Shown: positions 36,189 through 43,704 of the stretch, in pieces
Position numbering within the stretch: the stretch's first letter is position 1
How the letters are laid out: every line of letters begins with the position of its first letter
NCBI GenBank assembly: GCA_949156565.1
Contig: CASCZI010000005.1
Location: 62,001-126,000 of the forward strand
Origin: an uncultured Alphaproteobacteria bacterium
GTDB taxonomy: Bacteria; Pseudomonadota; Alphaproteobacteria; Rs-D84
Length of the DNA stretch: 64,000 bases
Reading direction: 5' to 3'
Notes under the pieces: generated by a model
What the model was told of the DNA's origin: nothing
Databases searched by the model: none
What the model saw: the letters and a program-made list of their open reading frames with translations, nothing else
Program-made: the position numbers and the translations under genes

Positions 36189-36995
36189 TTAGACGGCCAT
36201 AATAAAAATCTTGGCCTGGTTGGCGGCACGGATCACCGCCGGTTTATCCACGACAAAGCAAGTTTTGGCATTCACCACAATTCCACGCAGGTGTGCCGCC
36301 GCCACCGCACGTACGGTGTCGATTCCAATGGCGGGGATATCGATCCGTAAATCTTGACCTGGTTTGGTCATTTTGGCGAAAACACCACTGTTACGTTTTA
36401 TGTTTTTACGCATATCGACCACCCGTTCCAGCATTTTGGCGGTGCCTTCGGCCGCCTCTACGGCGATAACTTGTTTATCGACAACAACACTGGCACCAAT
36501 GTCGGCGGCACCGATGGTATGTGAAACGTCGATGGCGCGTTCGATGTCCCGCGTATCTGATTTTGTGGGATGGGTTTTTGTTTGAACACCGGGTGTTTCA
36601 AAGGTTAATTCGGGGGCCAAATCTTGGGCCGCGACGACGTTTAAACCACGGCGGGCCAATGCGCCCGTTAATGCAACAGCCATAGAGTCATATCCTTGTT
36701 GATGTTTCAAAATACTAAACAAAATCGACAATGACCAGAAATCTGGTCGAATATCGCGCAGATTGGGGTGCCCCAATGCCCCGACAAATGTCAATGTGTT
36801 AATTCCCCGACGGCGAAATTCCCGCACCGCACGGCCCCCCCCGCCCAAGCGGACGACCATATCGGGTTTCAGACGGGGATCATAAAAATTTTTCAGGCCA
36901 ACGACAAATACATCCCAGCCCGCACGTCGCAATGCGTCGCGCGTAAAAAATGGTAAATCCAGGGCACCTGCCACCAGGGCGATTTTTTTCGACAT
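36189..36995 (-). CDS. lpxI: UDP-2,3-diacylglucosamine diphosphatase, LpxI type
   Basis: A 268-residue LpxI-family (DUF1009) enzyme that hydrolyses UDP-2,3-diacylglucosamine to lipid X in lipid A synthesis, the alphaproteobacterial replacement for LpxH. Start chosen at MSKKIALVAGAL (ATG 36993-36995). Seen: the N-terminal ALVAGALDLPFF and the conserved IDIPAIGIDTVRAVAAAHLRGIVV near the C-terminus. It implies an LPS-bearing outer membrane. Other lpx genes are not in the window. Confidence 0.9.
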   Translation of the reverse strand: MSKKIALVAGALDLPFFTRDALRRAGWDVFVVGLKNFYDPRLKPDMVVRLGGGGRAVREFRRRGINTLTFVGALGHPNLRDIRPDFWSLSILFSILKHQQGYDSMAVALTGALARRGLNVVAAQDLAPELTFETPGVQTKTHPTKSDTRDIERAIDVSHTIGAADIGASVVVDKQVIAVEAAEGTAKMLERVVDMRKNIKRNSGVFAKMTKPGQDLRIDIPAIGIDTVRAVAAAHLRGIVVNAKTCFVVDKPAVIRAANQAKIFIMAV

Positions 36996-37085
36996 ATCTA
37001 TAGGATACGCATAAATCGGTGTGGAATCAAGTTGCAATTTATGTTAAACTCTTTATTAATAAAACATAATTAGGTGGATGTTCGA

Positions 37086-37856
37086 ATGAAAAATATATCG
37101 TATTTTTTCGTTGTGGCGGCATTAATCATGGGGTTGCCCATATCAGGTCATGCCAGATATAATAATCGTCAGTTTCAGGCCGAAGTTTTAGAAGGTGTTG
37201 ATGTTCGTGTGGGACGTACCATGGCCGATGTGGTTGATGATGCGCCGGCGGGGCATTTGGGCGGCGAAGTTTATGAAAGTCGTCATAGTGCCATAGATAC
37301 GGATGTTCAGGTTTATATTCCGACCAGTATGTATGTCCGTGCGGGTGCCGGATTCGCCATGGGATTTGCATCGGACAAGGCAACATATAATGATCAAAAG
37401 TTTGACATGTCCGACAGTTGGAACGTGCAATTGGGATTGGGGTGGAATTTTTCATCCTTTGTGCGTGGTGAAATAGATTTTCAAAATGCCACATTTAATT
37501 TCCAAGATTTAGATGATGCGGCATTATCACGTCAAGTGGGCGGAACGCTTTATTTTGATTTATTGCGCCGGTGGTATCGCACAGGTGATGTGACCCAGCG
37601 GAGAATACTGGTCCCATTTTTCGGCATAGGTGTTGGGGCCGGTACATATGAATTCCAAGGATCGGGTGGCGCGGATGGATTTTTTGTGGCGCCACGTGCC
37701 GCGGCGGGTATAAATGTTATGATTACCGATATGATTGGCATTGATTTAACATGGCAATACCAAATGCGGATTGGAAATGGATTTGGTTGGGATGTGCGCC
37801 GTGGTGGTGTTGATAATGTCAATCATGTGATTTTATCCATGCGGGCGAATTTCTGA
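37086..37856 (+). CDS. Outer-membrane beta-barrel protein
   Basis: A 256-residue protein with signal peptide MKNISYFFVVAALIMGLPISGHA and alternating amphipathic strands ending in Phe (SMRANF), the sorting signal of small outer-membrane barrels (Opa/OmpW-like fold class). I start it at the ATG on 37086, four codons into the longer frame. A related barrel gene follows after 13 bases, so the pair is probably an operon. Ligand or function unknown. Confidence 0.75.
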   Translation: MKNISYFFVVAALIMGLPISGHARYNNRQFQAEVLEGVDVRVGRTMADVVDDAPAGHLGGEVYESRHSAIDTDVQVYIPTSMYVRAGAGFAMGFASDKATYNDQKFDMSDSWNVQLGLGWNFSSFVRGEIDFQNATFNFQDLDDAALSRQVGGTLYFDLLRRWYRTGDVTQRRILVPFFGIGVGAGTYEFQGSGGADGFFVAPRAAAGINVMITDMIGIDLTWQYQMRIGNGFGWDVRRGGVDNVNHVILSMRANF

Positions 37857-37869
37857 TACAAAGGATAGG

Positions 37870-38526
37870 GTGATGATCAAAACAAAAATAATGGCATGTT
37901 TAATGGCGTTGATGCCGATTGCGGGTAACGCCGCCATTTTGTATCGGGTAGAACAGGTTAATATGCCGACAGATACGTCCGAGAATCAGTTTAACGATTC
38001 CCAGGCATTCGCCCGGCGGCATCGGTTCTATGTGGGTGGGATGTATAATTTTTCCATGTGGGCCGATGATGTCGATAATGATATTCGGGCCAAGGGTAAA
38101 CACACATCTTCGTATGAAGCGGTGGCGGGCATTCGATTGTTTGATGTGTTTAGGTTAGAAGCGAACTATATCCATACCGATGCAAAATGGGATTTATTTT
38201 CTTTGACGGGTGATGGGGCGATGATAAACGCCATTGTTGATGCCCGAATAGATAGTTTATATCGCGTTTTTTATACCCAACGCATTGTTCCCTATGTTGG
38301 GGGCGGAATGGGGATGTCGTGGAATACGGCCAAGAATGTTGATATCAAAGATAGTGTCAGTCCGATGATCGGTGCAATGGCCGGAATAGGAATTGAATTG
38401 GGGGAAAATTTCACCCTGGATTTTGGATATAGATATTTATATATGTTTGCCCCGAAATTTAGTGGGATGGATAATATGGCGCCGATTGCCCATCAATTGC
38501 GCGCGGGTGTGCGGGTAAATTTTTAA
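37870..38526 (+). CDS. Outer-membrane beta-barrel protein
   Basis: A 218-residue protein with signal peptide ending NA-A (about residue 21), beta-strand pattern including FTLDFGYRYLYMF and a terminal ...GVRVNF. It resembles P44/Msp or Opa-type surface barrels in layout. It is the second gene of the probable pair and ends four bases before the methyltransferase gene. Confidence 0.75.
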   Translation: MMIKTKIMACLMALMPIAGNAAILYRVEQVNMPTDTSENQFNDSQAFARRHRFYVGGMYNFSMWADDVDNDIRAKGKHTSSYEAVAGIRLFDVFRLEANYIHTDAKWDLFSLTGDGAMINAIVDARIDSLYRVFYTQRIVPYVGGGMGMSWNTAKNVDIKDSVSPMIGAMAGIGIELGENFTLDFGYRYLYMFAPKFSGMDNMAPIAHQLRAGVRVNF

Positions 38527-38530
38527 TATT

Positions 38531-39463
38531 ATGAAGACATGTCCATTTTTTGGTAAATGCGGCGGTTGCAAATATGATTTTGCGGCCGCCGATTATCGTC
38601 CGACCAAGGCGGGGGTTCTGCGCGGGATGGGGGTCACCGGTGGACCCATATGGGTGGCACCGGGCGAACGCCGGCGTGCAGAATTCTGTTTTGCGGGCGG
38701 GATGTTTGGTTTCTTTGCGCCCGGGTCCAAGGATATTGTACCGATTACCCATTGTCCCGGCATGGTGGATGGCATTAATGCGGTTTTGTCCGATATTGCG
38801 GCGTTGCCCATGGCGGGTGCGGGTGGGGCATTGGTGACCCAATGCGATAATGGAATTGATTTGGCCATTACGTCCGATGTATCGTATTTTCCGGCGGATT
38901 TTAAAAAAGCGGTGGAAAAATTGCCCTTGGTCCGGGTGACGTGGAATGGGTCTGTGGTGATTGAACGGGCGGTGCCCACGGTGACATTTGGCGACCGTGT
39001 GGTTCCGTATCCGGCGGGTGCATTTCTGCAACCGGGGGTATCGGGGGCGGATGCATTACGGGATTTGGTGGTGTCACGTGCCGCGGGTGCAAAAAAAGTT
39101 GCTGATTTATTTTGTGGGTTGGGAAATTTTACGTTCGCATTAAATGCCGATGGGTATGATGTTGTTGGAACAGGGACACGGCGTGATTTGTTTCGGCATC
39201 CGTTGATGGCGTGTCATTTGCGGCATTATGATTGTGTGGTTTTGGATCCACCGCGGGCCGGGGCCATGGCCCAATGTCGCGAATTATCGCGCAGTAATGT
39301 CGCCCGCGTGATTTATGTATCATGTAATCCGATTACATTTATGCGTGATCGTAAAATTTTAGAACATGGTGGATATCGCAAGGTGGAAATGATCCCGGTG
39401 GATCAATTTGTGGGCAGTGCACATTGGGAAATCTTTGCCGTTTTTGATAAAGATATTTCTTAA
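38531..39463 (+). CDS. RlmD/TrmA-family RNA uracil-C5 methyltransferase
   Basis: A 310-residue SAM-dependent methyltransferase of the TrmA/RlmCD class. Seen: the Fe-S Cys cluster CPFFGKCGGCKYDF at the N-terminus with a later HCPGM, the SAM loop VADLFCGLGNFTFAL, VLDPPRAGA and the catalytic Cys in YVSCNPITF. It lacks the N-terminal TRAM domain of RlmD and is about 100 residues shorter, as in reduced alphaproteobacterial forms. The target is likely a 23S rRNA uridine, but which one is uncertain. It follows the second barrel gene by four bases. Confidence 0.85.
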   Translation: MKTCPFFGKCGGCKYDFAAADYRPTKAGVLRGMGVTGGPIWVAPGERRRAEFCFAGGMFGFFAPGSKDIVPITHCPGMVDGINAVLSDIAALPMAGAGGALVTQCDNGIDLAITSDVSYFPADFKKAVEKLPLVRVTWNGSVVIERAVPTVTFGDRVVPYPAGAFLQPGVSGADALRDLVVSRAAGAKKVADLFCGLGNFTFALNADGYDVVGTGTRRDLFRHPLMACHLRHYDCVVLDPPRAGAMAQCRELSRSNVARVIYVSCNPITFMRDRKILEHGGYRKVEMIPVDQFVGSAHWEIFAVFDKDIS

Positions 39464-39593
39464 AAATACCTATTTCATACGTATGTGTACCAGTCACGGT
39501 CACATTGATTCCGGTATCTTTGCCGGGTGTCCGATTGACGTAATTGACGCCGTTTGGGGGGCAAATTCTGAATTATCAAAGGGGGGGGGATAA

Positions 39594-39620
39594 AAAACGC
39601 CGCCGGTTTCCCGGCGGTGT
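39594..39620 (+). terminator. Hairpin between the methyltransferase and the small gene
   Basis: Strong stem aacgccgccgg/ccggcggtgtt with a tttc loop but only a short T run; probably a terminator or RNA-stability hairpin. Upstream, 39484-39594 holds a 36-codon frame (MCTSHGHIDSGIF...) without a clear ribosome site, which I do not call a gene. Confidence 0.45.
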
Positions 39621-39660
39621 TTCCGAATGCCCGTGGAAAGGAAGGAAAGGAGAAAAAGAA

Positions 39661-39942
39661 ATGGGCATTCTAAACTTTTTTTATAAGGCCCAAAGTCCAG
39701 AGGAGAGAGAATGTAGGAGGGAGTCTGAATCTCTGGGCCTTAACAGATGCCGATGGCACCTGGTCGTGGGGAAGTTCGTTCCCTTTGACGAATCGAAATA
39801 TAATACATTAAAATTAATTTGTCAATATAAATTGTCAAAAAAAATTTTGGGTCAAATTAGGTTCGTGTTCCCATGGGGTAATATTGCCCAAAATTTAGGG
39901 GAAAATGGCGGATATGTAGCACTTTTAAGTCAAAATTCATAG
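39661..39942 (+). CDS. Small hypothetical protein
   Basis: A 93-residue frame started at the ATG on 39661 behind a very strong purine-rich ribosome site (ggaaaggagaaaaagaa). The sequence MGILNFFYKAQSPEERECR is charged and soluble; no family recognised. The next gene has a similar purine-rich leader (aaagaggagaagaaga), which suggests both came from the same source. Confidence 0.45.
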   Translation: MGILNFFYKAQSPEERECRRESESLGLNRCRWHLVVGKFVPFDESKYNTLKLICQYKLSKKILGQIRFVFPWGNIAQNLGENGGYVALLSQNS

Positions 39943-39999
39943 GAAATCGTACTTATGATTTCTGGTTGTATTTCATCCGGATTCCAATCATAATTAGAA

Positions 40000-40017
40000 C
40001 GCAGTCCTAGGACTGCG
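40000..40017. promoter_or_regulatory. Perfect 18-bp palindrome, candidate operator
   Basis: cgcagtcctaggactgcg reads the same on both strands and sits 22 bases before the start codon of an HTH regulator. That is the position expected for an autoregulatory operator. Confidence 0.55.
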
Positions 40018-40039
40018 GATAGAAAAAGAGGAGAAGAAG

Positions 40040-40288
40040 ATGACGCATGAAGATGTTTGGCGCGCGATAGAGCGCTTTGCCAAGGAACATAAGATGACAT
40101 GTTCTGGGTTGGCGAAGTGCAGCGGGCTGGATCCGACCACGTTTAACAGAAGTAAACGTTGGTCCAAAGAAGGGCAACCGCGATGGCCGTCGACAAACAG
40201 TATTTCAAAAATACTGTCATCGACAGGGGCCAAGATCGAGGACTTTACCAAGTATATCGATGAAGAAGATATGCAAGGTGGGGAATAA
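40040..40288 (+). CDS. HTH regulator lacking an S24 peptidase domain
   Basis: An 82-residue protein equal to the N-terminal DNA-binding domain of alphaproteobacterial S24-type (LexA/CI-like) repressors: an XRE-like helix-turn-helix (MTCSGLAKCSGLDPTTFNRS) followed by the conserved RWPSTNSISKILSSTGA. Full-length relatives run to 200 or more residues and end in a self-cleaving domain. Here a natural stop ends the protein after the HTH, so it could bind DNA but not be inactivated by RecA-dependent cleavage. A perfect palindrome lies just upstream. Confidence 0.75.
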   Translation: MTHEDVWRAIERFAKEHKMTCSGLAKCSGLDPTTFNRSKRWSKEGQPRWPSTNSISKILSSTGAKIEDFTKYIDEEDMQGGE

Positions 40289-40316
40289 GCCCATATGTCA
40301 TCCATGTCAACAACGC

Positions 40317-40350
40317 GCCGTTCCCAGTAAATTTAGGAACGGCGTTTTTG
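40317..40350 (+). terminator. Terminator of the HTH gene
   Basis: Nine-bp stem cgccgttcc/ggaacggcg with a 10-nt A/T-rich loop and five T. Confidence 0.8.
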
Positions 40351-40398
40351 TTTTAATATCTTGCGTGGGGGACAATTATAGGTCATAGTTATAATATT

Positions 40399-40815
40399 AT
40401 GTTGGATCATATTCGGGTTTTTAGTGCGGATGCAATTTGGCGTCAAATCTTGGGTGATTTGGGTGCGATCGTTTGTGATGAACAAACCGCGGATGTGAAT
40501 ATTGATACATTGGGATTGGTTTATCCCATAAATGCCATAGAATTAAAGGCGGCCATATTGGCCGCTATTGATGACGGGGCGTTGGTGCGTCAGATTTTTG
40601 GGCGGGATATTGTGTTATCAGATCTGCAAAAACGTATTGTTAAATTACTCTATAAATCTGGTGGGATGGGTGGTGCGGATTTGCGGCGGGCGATGGGTTA
40701 TGCGCCGGGGGCAGTGACGCATACGATTGACACGGCGATTTATCAAATGCGGCGTGTATATGGTCGTGATATCATTCAAAACAAAAACGGGGTGTACGTT
40801 ATTGGGCAATTATAA
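40399..40815 (+). CDS. Winged-helix (OmpR C-terminal-like) protein
   Basis: A 138-residue protein. The C-terminal ~75 residues look like an OmpR/PhoB effector domain, with the turn text TIDTAIYQMRRVYGRDIIQNKNGVYVIG typical of the recognition helix and wing. The N-terminal part may be a degenerate receiver but shows no phospho-acceptor motif that I can see. The birA start codon lies within its last codons, so the two are co-translated. Its targets are unknown. Confidence 0.55.
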   Translation: MLDHIRVFSADAIWRQILGDLGAIVCDEQTADVNIDTLGLVYPINAIELKAAILAAIDDGALVRQIFGRDIVLSDLQKRIVKLLYKSGGMGGADLRRAMGYAPGAVTHTIDTAIYQMRRVYGRDIIQNKNGVYVIGQL

Positions 40816-41467
40816 ATTAATTTCATTAAAACGTGTCAATAGCACCCAGACCCGCGCGCACGAGATGATTGCATCGGGAAACGCCACAGACGGCATGATT
40901 ATTATGGCCGATGTTCAGACCGCCGGGCATGGCCGACATTCACGTAAGTGGGTGTCCAATTCGGGGAATTTATATGTCAGTTTTATTTTTTCATCTTTGC
41001 GACGCGACCCGCGTTTGGCATATGTGGTGGCGGTGGCGGTTAAAGATGTTTTGAATTCATTTGGCATTCACGCAGGGATAAAATGGCCAAACGATATTTT
41101 AATTGATGGGGCCAAGGTATGCGGGATATTAATTGAATATATTGACCAATGGGTGGTTGTTGGCATTGGTATTAATATTCAATCGTGTCCCGATATTGCC
41201 AAGTATCAAACCACATATTTGGGGCGGTATGTGAATGTGACGCGCGCCGCATTGATGGGGCGATTGACCCAGGCACTGGATAAATGGCGTGGGTGCGATT
41301 TTGACACTGTTCGTGATGCATGGATGGCGTCTGCGGTTGGCATCGGGAAAAAAATTATGTATCATGATATCCCATCTGTTATATGTGGGATTGATGGGGA
41401 TGGGGCGTTAATTCTGGATCAGTCGGGTTCCCGGGTTCGCATTTATGGTGATGAAATAAGTTATTAA
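40802..41467 (+). CDS. birA: Biotin-[acetyl-CoA-carboxylase] ligase
   Basis: A 221-residue ligase that activates biotin to biotinyl-AMP and attaches it to the carboxylase carrier protein. Start taken as the TTG on 40802, overlapping the upstream gene by 14 bases; no nearer ATG fits the family. Seen: QTAGHGRHSRKW (biotin loop, a variant of GRGR), NLYVSF, KWPNDIL and VVGIGINI. It lacks the N-terminal HTH of the E. coli protein, so it is a ligase only. Confidence 0.88.
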   Translation: MGNYKLISLKRVNSTQTRAHEMIASGNATDGMIIMADVQTAGHGRHSRKWVSNSGNLYVSFIFSSLRRDPRLAYVVAVAVKDVLNSFGIHAGIKWPNDILIDGAKVCGILIEYIDQWVVVGIGINIQSCPDIAKYQTTYLGRYVNVTRAALMGRLTQALDKWRGCDFDTVRDAWMASAVGIGKKIMYHDIPSVICGIDGDGALILDQSGSRVRIYGDEISY

Positions 41468-41502
41468 ATATCATAGGATTTACGATATTAAGAAAAAAAG
41501 TA

Positions 41503-41531
41503 TTGACATTTATTTCAATTTATGGTATTAT
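41503..41531 (+). promoter_or_regulatory. Strong promoter ahead of the particle gene cluster
   Basis: Perfect TTGACA (41503-41508), a 17-base spacer and TATTAT (41526-41531), close to the sigma-70 consensus. The transcript would meet two intrinsic terminators within about 110 bases, before the first particle gene. Confidence 0.8.
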
Positions 41532-41561
41532 ACGTTTCAAGAAAAAGTAGAAATTTATGTG

Positions 41562-41587
41562 CGTCCGACCATGGGACGTTTTTTTTT
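41562..41587 (+). terminator. Leader terminator 1
   Basis: Stem cgtcc/ggacg (loop gaccatg) followed by nine T, about 30 bases after the promoter's -10 box. Confidence 0.75.
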
Positions 41588-41615
41588 ACTTTTTTTTAAA
41601 ATTAAGATCAAGATG

Positions 41616-41637
41616 ACGCGCCATGGGCGCGTTTTTT
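41616..41637 (+). terminator. Leader terminator 2
   Basis: Stem cgcgcc/ggcgcg with an atg loop and six T. It ends 24 bases before the hydrolase start codon. Confidence 0.8.
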
Positions 41638-41661
41638 ATTGCAACACAGGGATAATGCCAC

Positions 41662-42072
41662 ATGTCATTGAAATTAATATTGAACGACGATCCGTCGCGG
41701 GCCGTCATATATAAAATAGCACGTGTGATTTATGCCGAAACCGGTGGAGAATCGTTACGTGATGTCGAAGCGTTGGCATCAATGATTTTCAATATACACA
41801 CGGTTACGGGTCGTACATATGAAAATATTGTATCCGATCCGGATTTATTTGAATCTTTGAATAATGATTCTGAGCGTCATTCGTATTTAGATGTGGATGC
41901 GGGAACACGCGCGTTTGATATGTGTGTGCGTGTTACACAGACAATGATGCGGGGGCATTTACCCGACAGTGCAATGGGGGCCATGCGTTTTCATCGCACA
42001 GACCAATTGCCATCTTGGGCGGTTAGTCGCGGGTATATTTTGGAAACATCCCAATTAACATTTTATTTATAA
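41662..42072 (+). CDS. Phage-type cell-wall hydrolase (SleB/Hydrolase_2 family)
   Basis: A 136-residue protein with the family core IARVIYAETGGESLRDVEALASMIFN (catalytic Glu in YAETGGES) and a C-terminal segment FHRTDQLPSWA. The family includes spore-cortex lytic enzymes and phage endolysins. No signal peptide, so wall access would need the holin-like protein encoded 21 bases downstream. It is the first gene of the particle cluster, directly after two leader terminators. Confidence 0.75.
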   Translation: MSLKLILNDDPSRAVIYKIARVIYAETGGESLRDVEALASMIFNIHTVTGRTYENIVSDPDLFESLNNDSERHSYLDVDAGTRAFDMCVRVTQTMMRGHLPDSAMGAMRFHRTDQLPSWAVSRGYILETSQLTFYL

Positions 42073-42093
42073 AATAAGTTAAAAAGATAAAAG

Positions 42094-42315
42094 ATGAATA
42101 AAATTATACGTGGTGGCTGTCTGGCGGGACGACGTACCTATATTATTTCTGGGGTGGGAATTCTGTCGGCGGTGGGGGCATATCTGGTCGGAGATATTGA
42201 TATCTTTGGCATGCTGCAAACAATTTTTACGTTGGGTGGAATATATTTCTTGCGTAAATCAAGGGAACATAAAGGGGAAGATAATGGACAAGATTCCAGA
42301 AAAATTTCTGAATGA
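42094..42315 (+). CDS. Small membrane protein, possible holin
   Basis: A 73-residue protein with a basic N-terminus, two hydrophobic segments (about 17-34 and 38-54) separated by GDIDIFG and a charged tail, the general layout of a class II holin. It sits between the endolysin-like gene and the scaffold gene, overlapping the latter by 32 bases. Function is inferred from topology and position only. Confidence 0.5.
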   Translation: MNKIIRGGCLAGRRTYIISGVGILSAVGAYLVGDIDIFGMLQTIFTLGGIYFLRKSREHKGEDNGQDSRKISE

Positions 42316-42937
42316 AGATGGGACATTAAACACAGATGCATTAGTCAAATCGTATTCAGAACTTGAAAAGAAAATGGGTATGATGGTTTCTATACCACGC
42401 GATGATGATGCGGATGCGCGTGAAAAATTTAATCGGGCAATTGGTGTACCCAAAAGTGCCGATGAATATCCAACAAATCAGATGTTTGATGATGAAAATG
42501 TTCGTCAAAAATTTCTTGAAATCGGATTAACGTCACATCAAGTTGAGAAAATTTATCAAATTGCCGAAGAATTTTTAACACCGATATTGGGTGAAATTTT
42601 TCAAAAGCAAGACGAAGCCAGCGCGATGTCAGAATTAGAAAATTATTTCGGTGGTACAGATAAAATGCGTGATGCGTTGATGGCGATAAACACATTTGGT
42701 GAAAAGTTTTTACCCGCAGATGCATTTGATTCTTTGTGCACCACAGTCCAGGGAATCCAAAGCGTTTACAAAATGATGCAATCAATGGAACCACGTGTTA
42801 ATACAGATAAAAATGCAATTGAAAATTTATCAGATGCAGATTTACGTCGTATGATGCAAGATCCAAAATATTGGCGTGATCATGATCCCGAATACGTTCG
42901 AAAAATAGAAAACGGTTTTAAAAAATTGTATGCATAG
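42284..42937 (+). CDS. Capsid assembly scaffold protein
   Basis: A 217-residue acidic, helical protein started at MDKIPEKFLNEDG (ATG 42284, behind aagggg). The pattern IPEKFLNEDGTLNTDALVKS, then ELEKKMG, FNRAIGVPKSADEY and a C-terminal basic hook (YVRKIENGFKKLYA) matches scaffolds of T7-like and related short-tail phages, which guide procapsid assembly and then leave. The position two genes ahead of the capsid gene agrees. Confidence 0.75.
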   Translation: MDKIPEKFLNEDGTLNTDALVKSYSELEKKMGMMVSIPRDDDADAREKFNRAIGVPKSADEYPTNQMFDDENVRQKFLEIGLTSHQVEKIYQIAEEFLTPILGEIFQKQDEASAMSELENYFGGTDKMRDALMAINTFGEKFLPADAFDSLCTTVQGIQSVYKMMQSMEPRVNTDKNAIENLSDADLRRMMQDPKYWRDHDPEYVRKIENGFKKLYA

Positions 42938-43052
42938 AAAAAAATAATGTAAAAAAATATACTTTCTTCTTTACTAATTTTTGTGTTTTCGATAAAATAG
43001 AATCAAGAACAAAAAAATTTGTTCTAGGCATAAATGATAAAAGGAGAGAAGA

Positions 43053-43394
43053 ATGGCATTTACATTCTTGAAATCGTCCGCAAAGAAAGCAGCCGAAAAA
43101 TCGGCCGCAAAGCCAGCGGCGAAAAAGGCCCCTGCGGTAAAAAAACCGGCGGCAAAAAAAGTTACAGCGAAACCGGCCGCAAAAAAACCGGTTGCGAAAA
43201 AAGCAGCCGTAAAACCGGCGGCAAAAAAAGTTGCAGCGAAACCAGCCGCGAAAAAACCGGTTGCGAAAAAAGTAGCCGCAAAACCGGCCGCGAAAAAAGT
43301 TGCAGCCAAAAAGCCAGTTGCAAAGAAAGCACCGGCAAAAAAAACAGTTGCAAAAAAAGCACCGGCGAAAAAGCCGGCGGCAAAAAAGAAATAA
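43053..43394 (+). CDS. Lys/Ala/Pro-rich histone-H1-like protein
   Basis: A 113-residue protein made almost wholly of PAAKK, PVAKK and VAAK repeats after a short MAFTFLKSS start. Such tails bind DNA non-specifically (AlgP, Hc2 and H1-like proteins). A strong ribosome site (aaaggagagaag) and a terminator of its own frame it. It sits between the scaffold and capsid genes, an unusual place for a nucleoid protein, so it could condense packaged DNA, or be a host gene caught between them. The repeats are also visible at DNA level and may vary in number. Confidence 0.75.
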   Translation: MAFTFLKSSAKKAAEKSAAKPAAKKAPAVKKPAAKKVTAKPAAKKPVAKKAAVKPAAKKVAAKPAAKKPVAKKVAAKPAAKKVAAKKPVAKKAPAKKTVAKKAPAKKPAAKKK

Positions 43395-43398
43395 ATTA

Positions 43399-43422
43399 AT
43401 CCCGCGTATGCGGGATTTTTTA
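43399..43422 (+). terminator. Terminator of the histone-like gene
   Basis: Stem aatcccgc/gcgggatt with a gtat loop and six T, directly after the stop. Confidence 0.85.
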
Positions 43423-43485
43423 ATAGATTAATCACGATAGGGGGCATGTATATTTTTAATCCCCAGTGATTGTTTAGATTAATTT

Positions 43486-43548
43486 TTCAATCGCATATAA
43501 CGTTGTGGCGTCATATTTATTTCAGATGCACATTTTTATGCGATTGAA
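43486..43548 (+). promoter_or_regulatory. Structured leader of the capsid gene
   Basis: The 310-bp gap before the capsid gene holds an 11-bp perfect inverted repeat (ttcaatcgcat at 43486-43496, atgcgattgaa at 43538-43548) and, near 43660, the palindrome cgacatttgtcg. No gene is seen. A separate promoter or RNA control for the capsid gene is plausible. Confidence 0.4.
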
Positions 43549-43704
43549 TTTTTAATTAATACACATGATGGACAATCCGATATTCGGACCCATGAAATTA
43601 TTGATTTGACGGCGCAACGATAAATTGCATAACCGGCGAACAATTATGTTGTGCGGCGACATTTGTCGCATCGTTTATTTCATAAACAAATAAAGGAAGT
43701 TTAA

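Noticed and set aside
42974-43447. 157-codon Phe/Ala-rich minus-strand frame and alternative Lys/Gly/Ser frame at 43034
   Set aside because: Both are shadows of the Lys/Ala repeat gene at 43053, which has the ribosome site and terminator.
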